This document shows positions 1 to 10,000 of a stretch of 64,000 nt of DNA, in pieces. The stretch's first letter is position 1. The number at the start of each line of letters is the position of its first letter. The translations under genes were made by a program, and so were the position numbers. The notes beneath the pieces were generated by a model. That model saw nothing but the letters and a program-made list of their open reading frames with translations, was not told where the DNA came from and made no database searches. Source of the DNA: Paractinoplanes aksuensis (GTDB lineage: Bacteria > Actinomycetota > Actinomycetes > Mycobacteriales > Micromonosporaceae); assembly GCF_024137025.1 (NCBI RefSeq), contig NZ_JAMYJR010000013.1:124001-188000 (forward strand), read 5' to 3'.

Positions 1-371
1 CCGATCGCCAGAGCGTGCAGGTTCGAGGCGCTCAACGGGCCGTGCCGCGTCACCTCGTCGGCCAGCGACGGCCCGTCCACGAACTCGACCACCAGGTAGG
101 GCTGGGCCGCGTCGGGGTCGGCCTCGAGCACCTCGGCCGTGCAGAACGGCGGCACCTGCCGGGCCCGGGCGACCTCGGACCGGAACCTCGACCGGAACCC
201 GCTGTCCCCGGCGTGCTGCGCGTGGATCACCTTGACCGCCACCCGGCGGCCGTCGCGGGCCCGGGCCTCGTAGACCACGCCCATGCCGCCGGCCCCGAGC
301 CGGCCGATCAGCTGATAGGTCCCGACGTACGAGGGATCGTCCGGACGCAGCCGGCCGTCGCGCTCGGACAT
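1..371 (-). CDS. Ser/Thr protein kinase, N-terminal part (runs off the left edge)
   Basis: The reverse strand encodes about 123 residues that read as the N-lobe of a eukaryotic-type Ser/Thr kinase: a glycine-rich loop (RLGAGGMGVVYEA, near residues 24-36), then the VAIK-type lysine (RVAVKVIHA, near 44-52), then the hinge-like PYLVVEFVDGPSLADEV. The start is the ATG at 371-369, preceded by a good ribosome site (GGGAGAGGG on the minus strand). The C-lobe and any sensor domain lie outside the window, so substrate and role cannot be judged. It is transcribed divergently from the small gene at 477. Confidence 0.85.
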   Translation of the reverse strand, partial: MSERDGRLRPDDPSYVGTYQLIGRLGAGGMGVVYEARARDGRRVAVKVIHAQHAGDSGFRSRFRSEVARARQVPPFCTAEVLEADPDAAQPYLVVEFVDGPSLADEVTRHGPLSASNLHALAI

Positions 372-476
372 GCCCTCTCCCGGTCCATCGTGGATGATCC
401 GGGACACCCTATCGGGCGCGACGGGCGCAGTGGGATCGCCGTCCGCCCGGCCACCCGGAATGACACCAGGATCGGC

Positions 477-704
477 ATGACTGCTGACGAGCACGCCGTA
501 CGCGCCGCCGAACTCACTGCGGAAGCGGAGCGGCTCTACCAGATCTGCCTGGTCGACTATCAGACCAACATCAACGAAGACGACCACTCGGACGAGCCGT
601 ACGTTCCCGGCGCCGACCTCGCGATGCTCACCGCCACCACGCAGCTGGCCCAGGTCCACGCGACTCTCGCCCTGCGGGGCCCGGCTCGACCAGGCGCTCG
701 GTGA
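477..704 (+). CDS. small hypothetical protein, 75 aa
   Basis: An ATG with an AGGA ribosome site about six nt upstream opens a 75-residue acidic protein (TADEHAVRAAELTAEAER at the start). It lies between a divergent kinase gene and the dehydrogenase gene at 794. The first half looks helical; the middle is rich in Asp and Glu (NEDDHSDE). No signal peptide, membrane segment or known domain is recognised. The earlier reading frame on this strand is only the antisense of the kinase, so the short ATG start is preferred. No function is proposed. Confidence 0.55.
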   Translation: MTADEHAVRAAELTAEAERLYQICLVDYQTNINEDDHSDEPYVPGADLAMLTATTQLAQVHATLALRGPARPGAR

Positions 705-793
705 GAGCATGATCACGGTCGTTCGGCTCTTCCGCAGAAGATCTTCGCTGGTGAAGGGTGGTGGGCGACAACGCGTGACAGGAGTCCTCGATC

Positions 794-1900
794 ATGGCTG
801 ATGCCCCGGCCGGTGGTTACGTCCAGCTGCTCGACCCCGACGGTGAGCACGCCGGCAGCGTCACCACCGAGCAAGGCGTCACCTACTCGGTCGATTTCAC
901 CGACGAGGAGTACCGGGAGCTTTATCGCGACTTGGTGATGGTCCGCCGGCTCGACGCCGAGGGGGTGGCGTTGCAGCGGCAGGGCGAGTTGGGCCTGTGG
1001 GCGAGCCTGCTGGGCCAGGAAGCCGCTCAGATCGGCTCCGGCCGGGCCCTGCGGCAGCAGGACATGGCGTTCCCCAGCTACCGCGAGCATGGCGTGCTGT
1101 ACGCCCGGGGGATGGACCCGATTCTGCCGTTCAGCCTGTTCCGCGGCGTTGACCACGGCGGCTGGGACGCCACCGGGCACAAGTTCAACAACTACACCCT
1201 GGTGATCGGGGCGCAGACCCTGCACGCCACCGGCTACGCCATGGGTGTCCGGATGGACGGCAAGACCGGCGGGCCCGACGGTGAGGCCGTGATCGCCTAC
1301 TTCGGCGACGGCGCGACCAGCCAGGGCGAGGTCAACGAGGCGTTCGTCTGGTCCTCGGTGTTCCAGGCGCCGGTCGTGTTCTTCTGCCAGAACAATCAGT
1401 GGGCGATCTCCTTGCCGCCGGAGCGGCAGACCCGCCATCCGATCCACCGCCGGGCCGACGGGTTCGGCTTCCCGGGCGTACGGGTCGACGGCAACGACGT
1501 TCTGGCCAGCTACGCGGTGACCCGGGCGGCCCTGGACGACGCCCGGCTGGGGCGTGGGCCGGCGCTGATCGAGGCGTACACGTACCGGATGGGTGGGCAC
1601 AGCACCTCCGACGACCCGACTCGTTACCGGGCCGCCGCCGAGGTGGAGGCGTGGAAGGCCAAGGACCCGATCCGCCGGGTGAAGGCGTTCCTGGTCAAGC
1701 AACAACTGGCCGACGACGACTTCTTCGCCCAGGTCGACGCCGACGCCGGCAAGATCGCCCTCGACCTGCGCGAACGCGTCATGTCCCTGCCCGATCCGCA
1801 GCCGGTCGACATGTTCGAAAACGTGCACCCCGAAGGCTCCGCCGAGGTGGCCCGGCAGCGGGCCGAATTCACCGGCTACCACGACTCGTTCGGCAGCTGA
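794..1900 (+). CDS. pdhA: 2-oxoacid dehydrogenase E1 component, alpha subunit (pyruvate or branched-chain type)
   Basis: 368 aa, the usual length for an E1-alpha subunit, which binds thiamine pyrophosphate and decarboxylates a 2-oxoacid before passing the acyl group to the E2 lipoyl domain. The TPP motif is complete: GDG in AYFGDGATSQGEVNEAF, with the matching NN about 30 residues later in FFCQNNQWAIS. PSYREHG and the active-site loop GGHSTSDDPTRYR are also present. Whether pyruvate or branched-chain oxoacids are the substrate cannot be decided by eye, so the symbol is tentative. Unusually, no E1-beta or E2 gene follows; the next gene belongs to a different system. ATG start with AGGAG nine nt upstream. 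Confidence 0.85.
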   Translation: MADAPAGGYVQLLDPDGEHAGSVTTEQGVTYSVDFTDEEYRELYRDLVMVRRLDAEGVALQRQGELGLWASLLGQEAAQIGSGRALRQQDMAFPSYREHGVLYARGMDPILPFSLFRGVDHGGWDATGHKFNNYTLVIGAQTLHATGYAMGVRMDGKTGGPDGEAVIAYFGDGATSQGEVNEAFVWSSVFQAPVVFFCQNNQWAISLPPERQTRHPIHRRADGFGFPGVRVDGNDVLASYAVTRAALDDARLGRGPALIEAYTYRMGGHSTSDDPTRYRAAAEVEAWKAKDPIRRVKAFLVKQQLADDDFFAQVDADAGKIALDLRERVMSLPDPQPVDMFENVHPEGSAEVARQRAEFTGYHDSFGS

Positions 1901-2045
1901 CCGGCATCAGTCGCGCGGGCGGGCAGGCCCCGACGCAGCTTCCAGCCGATCGGGACCGGAGAACCGCCGTACCATCCACTTGCGATCATGCTCCTGCTGC
2001 GGTTCTCTGAAATATCTTGTCGGCACGCTTGGTCGTGAGGTCGCC

Positions 2046-3446
2046 TTGTTCGACACCACCCGCTACGACCGGGAGGTGTTGCGCCCGCTGCGAGGCATGC
2101 ATGGCGAGCTTCCCGCGGGCGACCTTCTCGCCCGCTACGCGATCGACCCCGGCATGGACGCGGCCGAGCTCGCCGCCCATCTGACGGAGGTCCGGGCCTG
2201 GTGGGCGGAACGAGCCAAGGCACCCGACTTCCGCGCCCAGGTCTGTCAACGGCTCCTCGCAGCTGACCGGGAGCTGCGTGCTTCCGCCGGCGACGCGATG
2301 ATGGTTCCCGAGTGGTGGCGCGAGCAGGATCGGCACGTAGCCACCGCTTTCATCCCCGCCGTGGGGGCCGAGTCGCCACTGATCGAACGGGGTGAGGCGT
2401 CGCCCGCGGAGTACGACTGGCGGGCCGGCGCCCGTTCACTCTTCTGGGGGACGCTGGCCCTGCTCGGCCGCGGACCGGTCGCCGCAGCTGGCACCGGGGT
2501 GGCGGAGTCGCTGGCGACAGCTGTGGCCCCCGAGCCGGAGTCGCCGACCCTCGTGCCGCATCTGCGCGCCCGGGCGGTCGCCGCCGACGGCAACCACTGT
2601 CAGGTCGAGGTGTCGTGGTCGAGTGATCATGACGACGTTCTGGTCCGGCACGCTCCCGGGCCGCCGTCGTTCCCGGCCGGAGCCGAGGTCGCCTGGCCGT
2701 GCGAGTGGGGCGCCGAAGTGCCCGGCGAGCCCGCTACCCGTGACGGCCACCACGTGATCGGCCTGCGGGTGCCCACCGGCTACCGCGTCTATGTGCCGTT
2801 CACGGTGACCGGCGACCGGGCCCGTGCGGGGCGCCTCATCGGGCTCGACGTCGCCCCGCCGGTGCGCGAGCTGCGGGTGGAGCGCGACGGTGACGCGGCC
2901 GTGGCCACCTGGATCTGGCCGCCGGACACCACACTCGCCTCGGTCGAGTGGGCCGGCCAACGGCATCGGGTCACCCGGGACGACTACGAGGCCGAGAACG
3001 GTTTCACGATCGCCGACGCCCGCTTCGGCGGCGAGGTGGTGGTGCGGGCCCTGGCCGCGGTGGGTGGCGGCCTGGCGTTGTCGCCGGACGCCCGGGCTCC
3101 GGTCGCGCCCGCGCCGCCGCGCGTCACCTACGACCTGGTCCGTCGACGCCGCCTGTGGGGCACGGCGGATCTGGTCCTCACCCTCGAGACCGACCGCGAC
3201 TGCTCCGGCATGGTGCTTGATCTCGTGCTTCGCCCCGGCGACTTCTGGCCGACCGGCCCCGGCCAGGGGCAGCTTCTGGCCCGGTTCACCCAACTCGAAC
3301 TGCACGTCGAGGAGCCGCTGACGCTCACCCGGCCCTGGCCGGACGTTCCCAAGCACGACCGCCCCTACTGGATCCGGGCCTTCGTCCGCGAGCCGGCGCG
3401 GGTGGCCCTCATCGACCCGCCGACCGACCACCTGAGGTATTCATGA
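2046..3446 (+). CDS. beta-sandwich (Fn3-like) component of a GTPase-based conflict system
   Basis: About 466 aa if read from the TTG at 2046, which has GAG-rich sequence upstream; an in-frame extension to 1980 has a Cys-rich N-terminus that looks non-coding. The first 130 residues are helical. From about residue 170 onward the sequence is a series of beta-rich stretches with VEVSW, AVATWIWP and alternating hydrophobics, resembling fibronectin-III-like sandwiches. There is no signal peptide or membrane segment, so it is probably cytoplasmic. Its stop overlaps the next start (ATGA at 3443-3446), so it is translationally coupled to the double-GTPase and presumably works with it. I do not recognise a precise family; role is inferred from the operon. 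Confidence 0.65.
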   Translation: MFDTTRYDREVLRPLRGMHGELPAGDLLARYAIDPGMDAAELAAHLTEVRAWWAERAKAPDFRAQVCQRLLAADRELRASAGDAMMVPEWWREQDRHVATAFIPAVGAESPLIERGEASPAEYDWRAGARSLFWGTLALLGRGPVAAAGTGVAESLATAVAPEPESPTLVPHLRARAVAADGNHCQVEVSWSSDHDDVLVRHAPGPPSFPAGAEVAWPCEWGAEVPGEPATRDGHHVIGLRVPTGYRVYVPFTVTGDRARAGRLIGLDVAPPVRELRVERDGDAAVATWIWPPDTTLASVEWAGQRHRVTRDDYEAENGFTIADARFGGEVVVRALAAVGGGLALSPDARAPVAPAPPRVTYDLVRRRRLWGTADLVLTLETDRDCSGMVLDLVLRPGDFWPTGPGQGQLLARFTQLELHVEEPLTLTRPWPDVPKHDRPYWIRAFVREPARVALIDPPTDHLRYS

Positions 3447-4654
3447 CCAAGCTGAACTGCCCGTTCTGCTACAACACGATCCGGCGGCGGTCCGAGCTTC
3501 ACTTCATGTGCCGTGGCCGACCGACCGGTGCCCGCCCGGCCTGCCAGCCCGAGCTGGACCAAGTTCGGAGCAATCTGACCGGTTTCAAGGAGGCGACGCT
3601 GCCCACCTTCGAGGCGGTCAGTGAGAACCTCATGTTGCCGTTCACCAAGGCACACTGCCCGAAGTGTGGCGGCGAGACAACCACGCGGGCGTGCTCGCAC
3701 TGTCACACCCGGCTGCCGATGGAGTTCGGTCTCGACGCCAGTCCGATGGTGGCGATGGTCGGTGCCCGTGGCACCGGCAAGACCGTCTACCTGACGGTCC
3801 TGTCCAACGAGCTGCAGAAGCCGAAGATCCGTTCCGAGTTCGCCGCGACTGTCCGGCCGATTGGCGAGGGCCAGGACGGATTCGGCGCACAGGACCAATG
3901 GGTGCGGGAAAGCATTCATCAGGTGTACGAGGATCGGAAGCTCTTCTCGACCACCGCGCAGGCGGTCGACGGGCGGAAGGCGCCGATCGTGCTCGAGTGG
4001 CGCGGCCGGCACAACCGGCGGTTCGTGTTGCGCAAGTTCCGCACCAACTACCTTTCCTTCTACGACACCGCGGGCGAGGACCTGACCGCCGACGACGTCA
4101 CTTTCAAGCTGCATTACCTGCGTGCGGCTGACTACCTCATCCTGCTGCTCGACCCGTTCCAGTTGCCTGAGGTGCAGCGTCTGCTCCGGCTGCCGCCGGC
4201 CGCGCTGCTGCACGTACGGGAAGGAAAACCGCCGATCGACGTGCTGGCGCGGGTCACCGAGGCGCTGAAACAAGGCGACCACTGGAACGGCCGGCACATC
4301 ACAGTGCCGGTGGCGGTGGCATTTGCCAAGATGGATGCGTTCAATCAGCATCTGCCCGAAACGCACCCATTGCGAGCTCGGCGGCGAACCCTCGGCGGCT
4401 ACGACGAGAAGACCGGACGCATCATTCACGAAGAGATGAAGTCGCTGCTGCACGAGTGGGGTGGCGACGAGATCGACGCCCACCTGAGCGGTCACTACCG
4501 CTCCTACCAGTATTTCGCCGTCTCGGCCCTGGGTGCCGAACCCGATTACGAGAATTACCTGGTCAATCCCCGCGGCGTGCGGCCTGACCGGGTCGAGGAG
4601 CCGCTGCTTTGGCTCATGCACAAGGGTGGGTTGGTGCCGAGGGCCGCCTCGTGA
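3443..4654 (+). CDS. zinc-ribbon double-GTPase (DO-GTPase2-like)
   Basis: 403 aa. The N-terminus carries cysteine pairs typical of treble-clef or zinc-ribbon modules: CPFC at residues 6-9 with later Cys, and CPKC at 72-75 paired with CSHC near 84-87. A P-loop follows (GARGTGKT, residues 107-114). A G3-type motif lies in YDTAGEDL, and AKMD is the likely NKxD-like base-recognition site. This architecture matches the bacterial DO-GTPase2 family, a TRAFAC-like GTPase predicted to act as switch in conflict systems with GAP1 proteins. That prediction is comparative-genomic, and biochemical function is largely untested. The gene overlaps its neighbours by four nt on both sides. Confidence 0.8.
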   Translation: MTKLNCPFCYNTIRRRSELHFMCRGRPTGARPACQPELDQVRSNLTGFKEATLPTFEAVSENLMLPFTKAHCPKCGGETTTRACSHCHTRLPMEFGLDASPMVAMVGARGTGKTVYLTVLSNELQKPKIRSEFAATVRPIGEGQDGFGAQDQWVRESIHQVYEDRKLFSTTAQAVDGRKAPIVLEWRGRHNRRFVLRKFRTNYLSFYDTAGEDLTADDVTFKLHYLRAADYLILLLDPFQLPEVQRLLRLPPAALLHVREGKPPIDVLARVTEALKQGDHWNGRHITVPVAVAFAKMDAFNQHLPETHPLRARRRTLGGYDEKTGRIIHEEMKSLLHEWGGDEIDAHLSGHYRSYQYFAVSALGAEPDYENYLVNPRGVRPDRVEEPLLWLMHKGGLVPRAAS

Positions 4655-7074
4655 CCGGCCGCTTCGACACGTACATCTACACCAACTGCCGGGCGGGCGA
4701 CGGGCTGGCGCAGCGCGACGGTTTCCAGTTCCAGGCTGCCTCACCCGGCGCCGACCGCCAGGCCATGCCGTTGGTGCAGCGCCGCCTCCTCTACGAGCCG
4801 TCGCCGGTGTGGATGCGGGAACGGCGCCCGGTGGCCGACTATCCACCGTCCTTTGCGCACGTCCACGACGGGCGGCTCTGGGCCACCGCCGCAGGCGTCT
4901 ATCTAGGCCGGGAGTCAGGCGGCGGGCGCGAGGGAAATCAGCTGACCCACGCGATCGCGACCGACGACCCCCGGGCGTACGGGTTGATCCGTCCCTCGCA
5001 GTTGTCCGGCGCCCCCTTCTGGACGACCGTGCCCGCGCCGGCCCAGCAGTGCCCGCCGCTCGACCCGGGATGGGAGCCGGGACCGTTCGGCGTCCTCGAG
5101 GCTCAGCGGTTCGTGCTCGCCCAGCACGGGGGTCGCGCCCTGCTCACGGCGCTGGTCTCCCATCTCCGCCGCGACCGGCTCGACCCGCGGCGTGTGCTCT
5201 TCCTGGCCCGCGAACCGGAACTGGTGCTGCGCTGGATCACGGCGGCCACGTTGCTGGTGCCGCATCAGCAGGCCCTCGGCATCGATTTCAAAATCTTCAC
5301 CCTGAACCCGGCGTACGCCGACCACCGCATCCTTGCTGTGCACCCTGACTGGTCGACGGGCTCGGTCAACCTCGACAACCAACTCGGCTACGTGGTGTTC
5401 GACCTGGTGCGGCACGACTGGACGCCGGTGACGACCGACCCGGAGAGCCGCCGCTGGGTCGAACTGTTTCTGGCCGAGGACCCGTACGACATCGTGGACG
5501 CGGTCGAGATCGCGGCGGCCGCCACAGTGGGGCACCACGCCGTGGCGGCCACCGGTACGTCGTTCGGGCTGGCGGTCGTGCTAGGACGCCCGCCCGAGCC
5601 GGAGGCGGTCGGTGGGATCGTCGACTGGCTCGGCCAGGCGCCCGCTGATCTGGTCGCCCGGTACGGCGCTGACCTCGTGGACCGGCTGCTCGAGCCGGCC
5701 GTCCAGCTCAGCATCGACGATCTGGACGCCCTCGAAGCGGCGGCCAGTGCCCGCTTGCCGACCCGTGCGGCGCGGGTGCGCCTCGTGCTGCTGCGGGCGG
5801 AGCTCGACGAAGTGAGCCGCACGGTCGAGGTGCAACCGGACAAGCTGACACCGCTCAAGCCGCCGAGTTGGATCAGTGCGCACGAGAACGAGGCGGTCGA
5901 TCTTCTGGCCACCGCGATGGCGTCGGCCGGACCGGCCCACTTCGAGATCCTGCTGCGCCTCGCCGCCCGCTTCGGTGTCACTCCGCCGCACAGCCTTCTC
6001 GATCCCGGCCTCCAGCGGTTCGTCGAGGCCTGGGCGCGGGGGCCGCGACCTGAGTACAACCCGCGGCGGTGGGCTGACGGCGAGGAGGTGGAGCGCAAAC
6101 TGCGCCGGTTGCTCGAGCGCTCGATAGTGAACGGCAACACCACCGCCGCCGCCGTTGGCGACCTGTGGTGGGAGACGCTGACTCCACTGACCCAGCTCGA
6201 GACCGCCCTGGACCGCGCGCTCGCCGCCGCCGCCATGCTGAACCTCAAGCAGCCCGCCCGCGACCAACTGGCCGACCGGATGTTCGCCGCTCTGGACGGC
6301 TCGCCGCCACCGGCCGGGGCGTTGGCCGCTCTGATCGGCGTGCTCTGGGCTCGCGCCCTGCCCACGCCGAAAGAGGCGAGGCGGCTGCTTCGCCTGCTTC
6401 CCGCAGCCGGCGCCCTCACCGACGACCACCTGCCCGCGTTGGCCTACGCGATGCTGCAGCGGGAGGTCAGCGACGAGGTCTTCCTGGTGGCCTACATGCT
6501 GGCCGCCGAGAAGCAGACGTGGCAGCCCACGGCCGCCGTGGCCCGGCGGATCGCCGAGGAGCAGAACGTCCGGTGGGTGCTGGTTCAGTTGAGGAAAGGG
6601 AGCCGGGACATCGCGCAGTTGACCGCCGCCATGGAAACCGTGCCGCAGCACACCGTGACGATGAACTATGACCGGCTTCTGTACGCGATGGTGCGCTGCC
6701 CCAACCCGGTCGCCGCCCTTGCCGTCCTATCCGTACTCGACGACCATCCGGACCTGCCAGCCGATTTCACCACCGAGATCACCCGGGGCATCATCTCCGA
6801 GGAGCAGCGGCCGGCACAGATGGCGCTCGCTTTTGTCCTGCATACCGAGCCGTACGAGGATCCAGCCGTGCTGCCCGTCAGCGAACGCCAGATCCTGGCC
6901 CGCCTGACCAAGGCGGTGAGCGACTTCGCGGTCCGTGCGTCGGCGGCCCGCCTGGAAAGTGTGGGGCGGGAGATCGAGAAGGTGGGTGGGCCATGGCCGG
7001 ACCGGTGGGCAGACTTCCTGCGCCGCACGCGCACGCGGGGCGTGCTCCGCCGCATCATCGGCACGGACTCCTAG
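4651..7074 (+). CDS. GTPase-associated protein 1 (GAP1-like)
   Basis: 807 aa from a GTG that overlaps the GTPase stop (GTGA at 4651-4654). The N-terminus (FDTYIYTNCRAGDG, then GFQFQAAS) fits the GAP1 N-terminal domain, which in this family is followed by a middle and a mostly alpha-helical C-terminal region; residues 300-800 here are strongly helical, Leu/Ala/Arg rich. No catalytic motif, signal peptide or membrane segment is visible. In predicted conflict systems GAP1 sits beside DO-GTPases and is thought to be the large regulatory or effector-linked partner. It ends 6 nt before the end of the convergent operon at 7081. Confidence 0.75.
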   Translation: MTGRFDTYIYTNCRAGDGLAQRDGFQFQAASPGADRQAMPLVQRRLLYEPSPVWMRERRPVADYPPSFAHVHDGRLWATAAGVYLGRESGGGREGNQLTHAIATDDPRAYGLIRPSQLSGAPFWTTVPAPAQQCPPLDPGWEPGPFGVLEAQRFVLAQHGGRALLTALVSHLRRDRLDPRRVLFLAREPELVLRWITAATLLVPHQQALGIDFKIFTLNPAYADHRILAVHPDWSTGSVNLDNQLGYVVFDLVRHDWTPVTTDPESRRWVELFLAEDPYDIVDAVEIAAAATVGHHAVAATGTSFGLAVVLGRPPEPEAVGGIVDWLGQAPADLVARYGADLVDRLLEPAVQLSIDDLDALEAAASARLPTRAARVRLVLLRAELDEVSRTVEVQPDKLTPLKPPSWISAHENEAVDLLATAMASAGPAHFEILLRLAARFGVTPPHSLLDPGLQRFVEAWARGPRPEYNPRRWADGEEVERKLRRLLERSIVNGNTTAAAVGDLWWETLTPLTQLETALDRALAAAAMLNLKQPARDQLADRMFAALDGSPPPAGALAALIGVLWARALPTPKEARRLLRLLPAAGALTDDHLPALAYAMLQREVSDEVFLVAYMLAAEKQTWQPTAAVARRIAEEQNVRWVLVQLRKGSRDIAQLTAAMETVPQHTVTMNYDRLLYAMVRCPNPVAALAVLSVLDDHPDLPADFTTEITRGIISEEQRPAQMALAFVLHTEPYEDPAVLPVSERQILARLTKAVSDFAVRASAARLESVGREIEKVGGPWPDRWADFLRRTRTRGVLRRIIGTDS

Positions 7075-7080
7075 CTGCCC

Positions 7081-10000
7081 TTACTCCTCATCGTCGAGCA
7101 GCAGGCGCGCGCGCAGGGCCGCGCGGTGGGCGGCGTTGTGGTCGCCACGCTGGTCGTGCAGCCGGGACAGACTCTGATAACTGTTGATCAGCTCGGCCCG
7201 GAGCCCGACGTCGAGCGGCTCGGCGGCGTGCAACTGATCGCGGAGCAGGCACGCCTCGGTGAGAAGGGCAACGGCGCGTTCCAGATCGCCGCCCAGCGCG
7301 ATGACCTGGGCCTGAACCGCGAGAGCGCCGGCCAGGGCGTTGCCTTGCCCGGGCAGCTGACGGTAGGCCTTCACCGCCTCACCGAGTGCCTCCGCGGCCG
7401 CGTCCGGGCGTTCCAGCTCGGCCAGCAGCAGGCCGCGTCCGACCTGGGCCGCGGCCAGCCCGGGCAGCTGTCGGAGGTCGCTCCGGGCGAGCTCGCGGTA
7501 CAGCACAACCGCTCGCTCCAGCTGTGCCAGCCCGGCCTCGTGCGAGCGGAGGTCGCCCAGGTCCATGCCGTAGGCGCTGCGGGCGTACGCGAGTCGTGCG
7601 CGGTGTCCCGGCGGGTCGGCCGCGGCCAGCGCCTCGTATCGTTCGACCGCCTCGGCGCAGGCCGCCACGGCCAGGTCGCGCTGGTCCCGGAGGCGCGCCT
7701 GAGCCGCCTCGACGAGCAGTGCGTCGGCCAGCGCGGCGCTGTGGCGGGCTGGTTCGGTCTCGGCCAGGTCGCGGTAGCGAGCGACCGCCTCGCGCGCCGC
7801 GTCCGCTGCCTCCTGGATGCGCCCCAGCCGGCTCAGGATGCGGGCCTGCTGCGCCAGTGCGTACGCCTCGTCCGGGCCGGTGGCCCCCGGCCCGGAGCGC
7901 AGCCGCTGGTAGTACTCGACGGCCTCGGCGATCGCCGAGTAGGCGTGCAGGGGCTGTCCCGCCTGGTCGAGGCGTACGGCCCAGGTCACCAGCGCCCGGG
8001 CCAGGGCCGCGACGGCCTCGTCCGAGCTGGGCGCCGCGGAGAGCAGACCACGGCGCTGCCCCACCTCGTAGTCGGCGGTCCGGAGGGCCATCTCATCGCG
8101 ACCTTCCCGTTCCCAGATTCGGCCGCGCTCGCGTACGGCGTCGGCCAGCGCGGTCCGGTGCGGGGCGCTCGAGGCGGCCAGCCGCACGTACCCTTCGGCG
8201 AGGTCGCGGGCCCGGTCGATGCTCTGACCAGCGAAGATCGTCGAAACGTCGGGCACCTCGTCGACGATCGCTCGCAGCACCGCCACCGACGTCGACGCAT
8301 CGGCGACCGTCGCCCGGGCCAGCTCCAGCAACTCGGCGGTGAGCCCGCCGGTGCTTCTGGCCACTTCAAGCAGCCGGGCGCAGAGTGCTGGTTCTCGACT
8401 CGTGGCCGTCCAGAGTGGAACGGTGAGCGCGGGGGTCACGCGGCAAGCGGGTACCAGGAGCTGCAACGCCCGCCCCGCCTGACGCTCGGACACTGACGGC
8501 AACAGGTTCAGAAGGCCAGGGTCCCGCCGTACCGCGGGCAGAACGATCCGCTCGCGCACCGGGGCCGCGAGCAGCGACCAGTAGCGGTCGGCTTCTCCCG
8601 GATACAGCTGGTGCAGCCACGCGGCGATGCGTCGGCTCCCCTCGTACTCACGGACGGTTCCGGCCAGCTGTGCGACCGTGCGGGCCTCGCTCGCCGAGTC
8701 GGCGCCGAACAATTGAGCGGCGGCAAGGTAGGCATCGAGCTGCCCGGGGTCGGCGAAGGTGACTTGGGCGTGGACGGCGGTCTGCTCGGCGTGCACGCGC
8801 TCCCGGGCGACGAGAGCCTCGACTGCCGGCGTCGCGCTGGCTCCCACGAGCCCGTGCAGGGCAGCCAGGGCGACCTCCAACGGGGTCACGTCGTCGTCAC
8901 TCAGCCGACCCGGAACCGCGCGACGGGCGCGGAACATCGCCGGGTCACCCGCCGGGAAGATCCGGATGCCCAGGTCGGTGACGGCCTGGTGGTAGAGGTC
9001 AGTCCGATCCGCAGGCGAGCCGAACCCGCCGATGGCGAGCCGGACGTCGAGGTCGCGGGTCCACCCGCCGGTGTCGCGGGCCAGGAACAGCGTGCGGACG
9101 TGCGGGTCGGGCGCCGGCGGGGGCTCCAGTTCGAAATCGGCGTGATCGACGATCAGCAGTGCCGGCCCCACGCCGGGCGGTACCCGGCCCCATCCGGTTC
9201 GCCAGCCTTCGATGCTCAGACGTGCGGCCAGTTCGACGGCGAGCCGGGATTTGCCCGTCCCGGCCCGACCGGTGACGAGGGCGGCCGGGGCCCCGGCCGG
9301 ATCGGCACACCACTCCATCAGCCCGGCCAGGGCGGGCGGGGCCACATAGCTGACGGCGGTCTTCTGCGGGGCGAGCAACCGGGACAGGTCGACTCCGGGG
9401 CCGGGTCCGGGAGCGGAGGACTCGGTGACCGGCAGCGTGCCGGGCGGCGCGGTCGGGTGGCTCGTGCGGCGCAACCGGGACTCGGCCCGCTCGATGTGGC
9501 TGCGGGCCAATTCGGTGATCGCGAACGGGCGGCTCTCGTCAGTGATCACTCCATCGCCCGCGCCCGGAGTCAGTGCGGAGAACCAGCCGTGGTGGCCGCT
9601 CTGCTGCTGCACGGCGGCTGAGACGCGCTCGCGGACGCGCCCGGCCTGCAACAGCTCACTGACCGAGAATGTGCCGATCAGCAACTGCGGCACGCCTTCC
9701 ACGAAACGGTATAGGCCGCGCTGGCTGTCCTCGACATGCAGTAGCCCGCTCAGCAGTACCTCAGCCAGGTGAGCCGACTGTACGCGGTCGAACATCGCGT
9801 GGTGTACGTACCGGATGACCTCTATTGCCGGGTCGCCCAGCGCCACGTAGCGGGCCAGGTCGTAGGCCTCGTTGGAGGCGGCCGCCCGGAACTGGCGCAC
9901 GCGCTGCGCGGCCGACAGCGCCGGCCGCGGAATGGCGACCGCGCGCTCCGGCGGGCGCCCACTGACCCAGGTGACCGCGGCCGTGGCCGACGGGCCGCCG

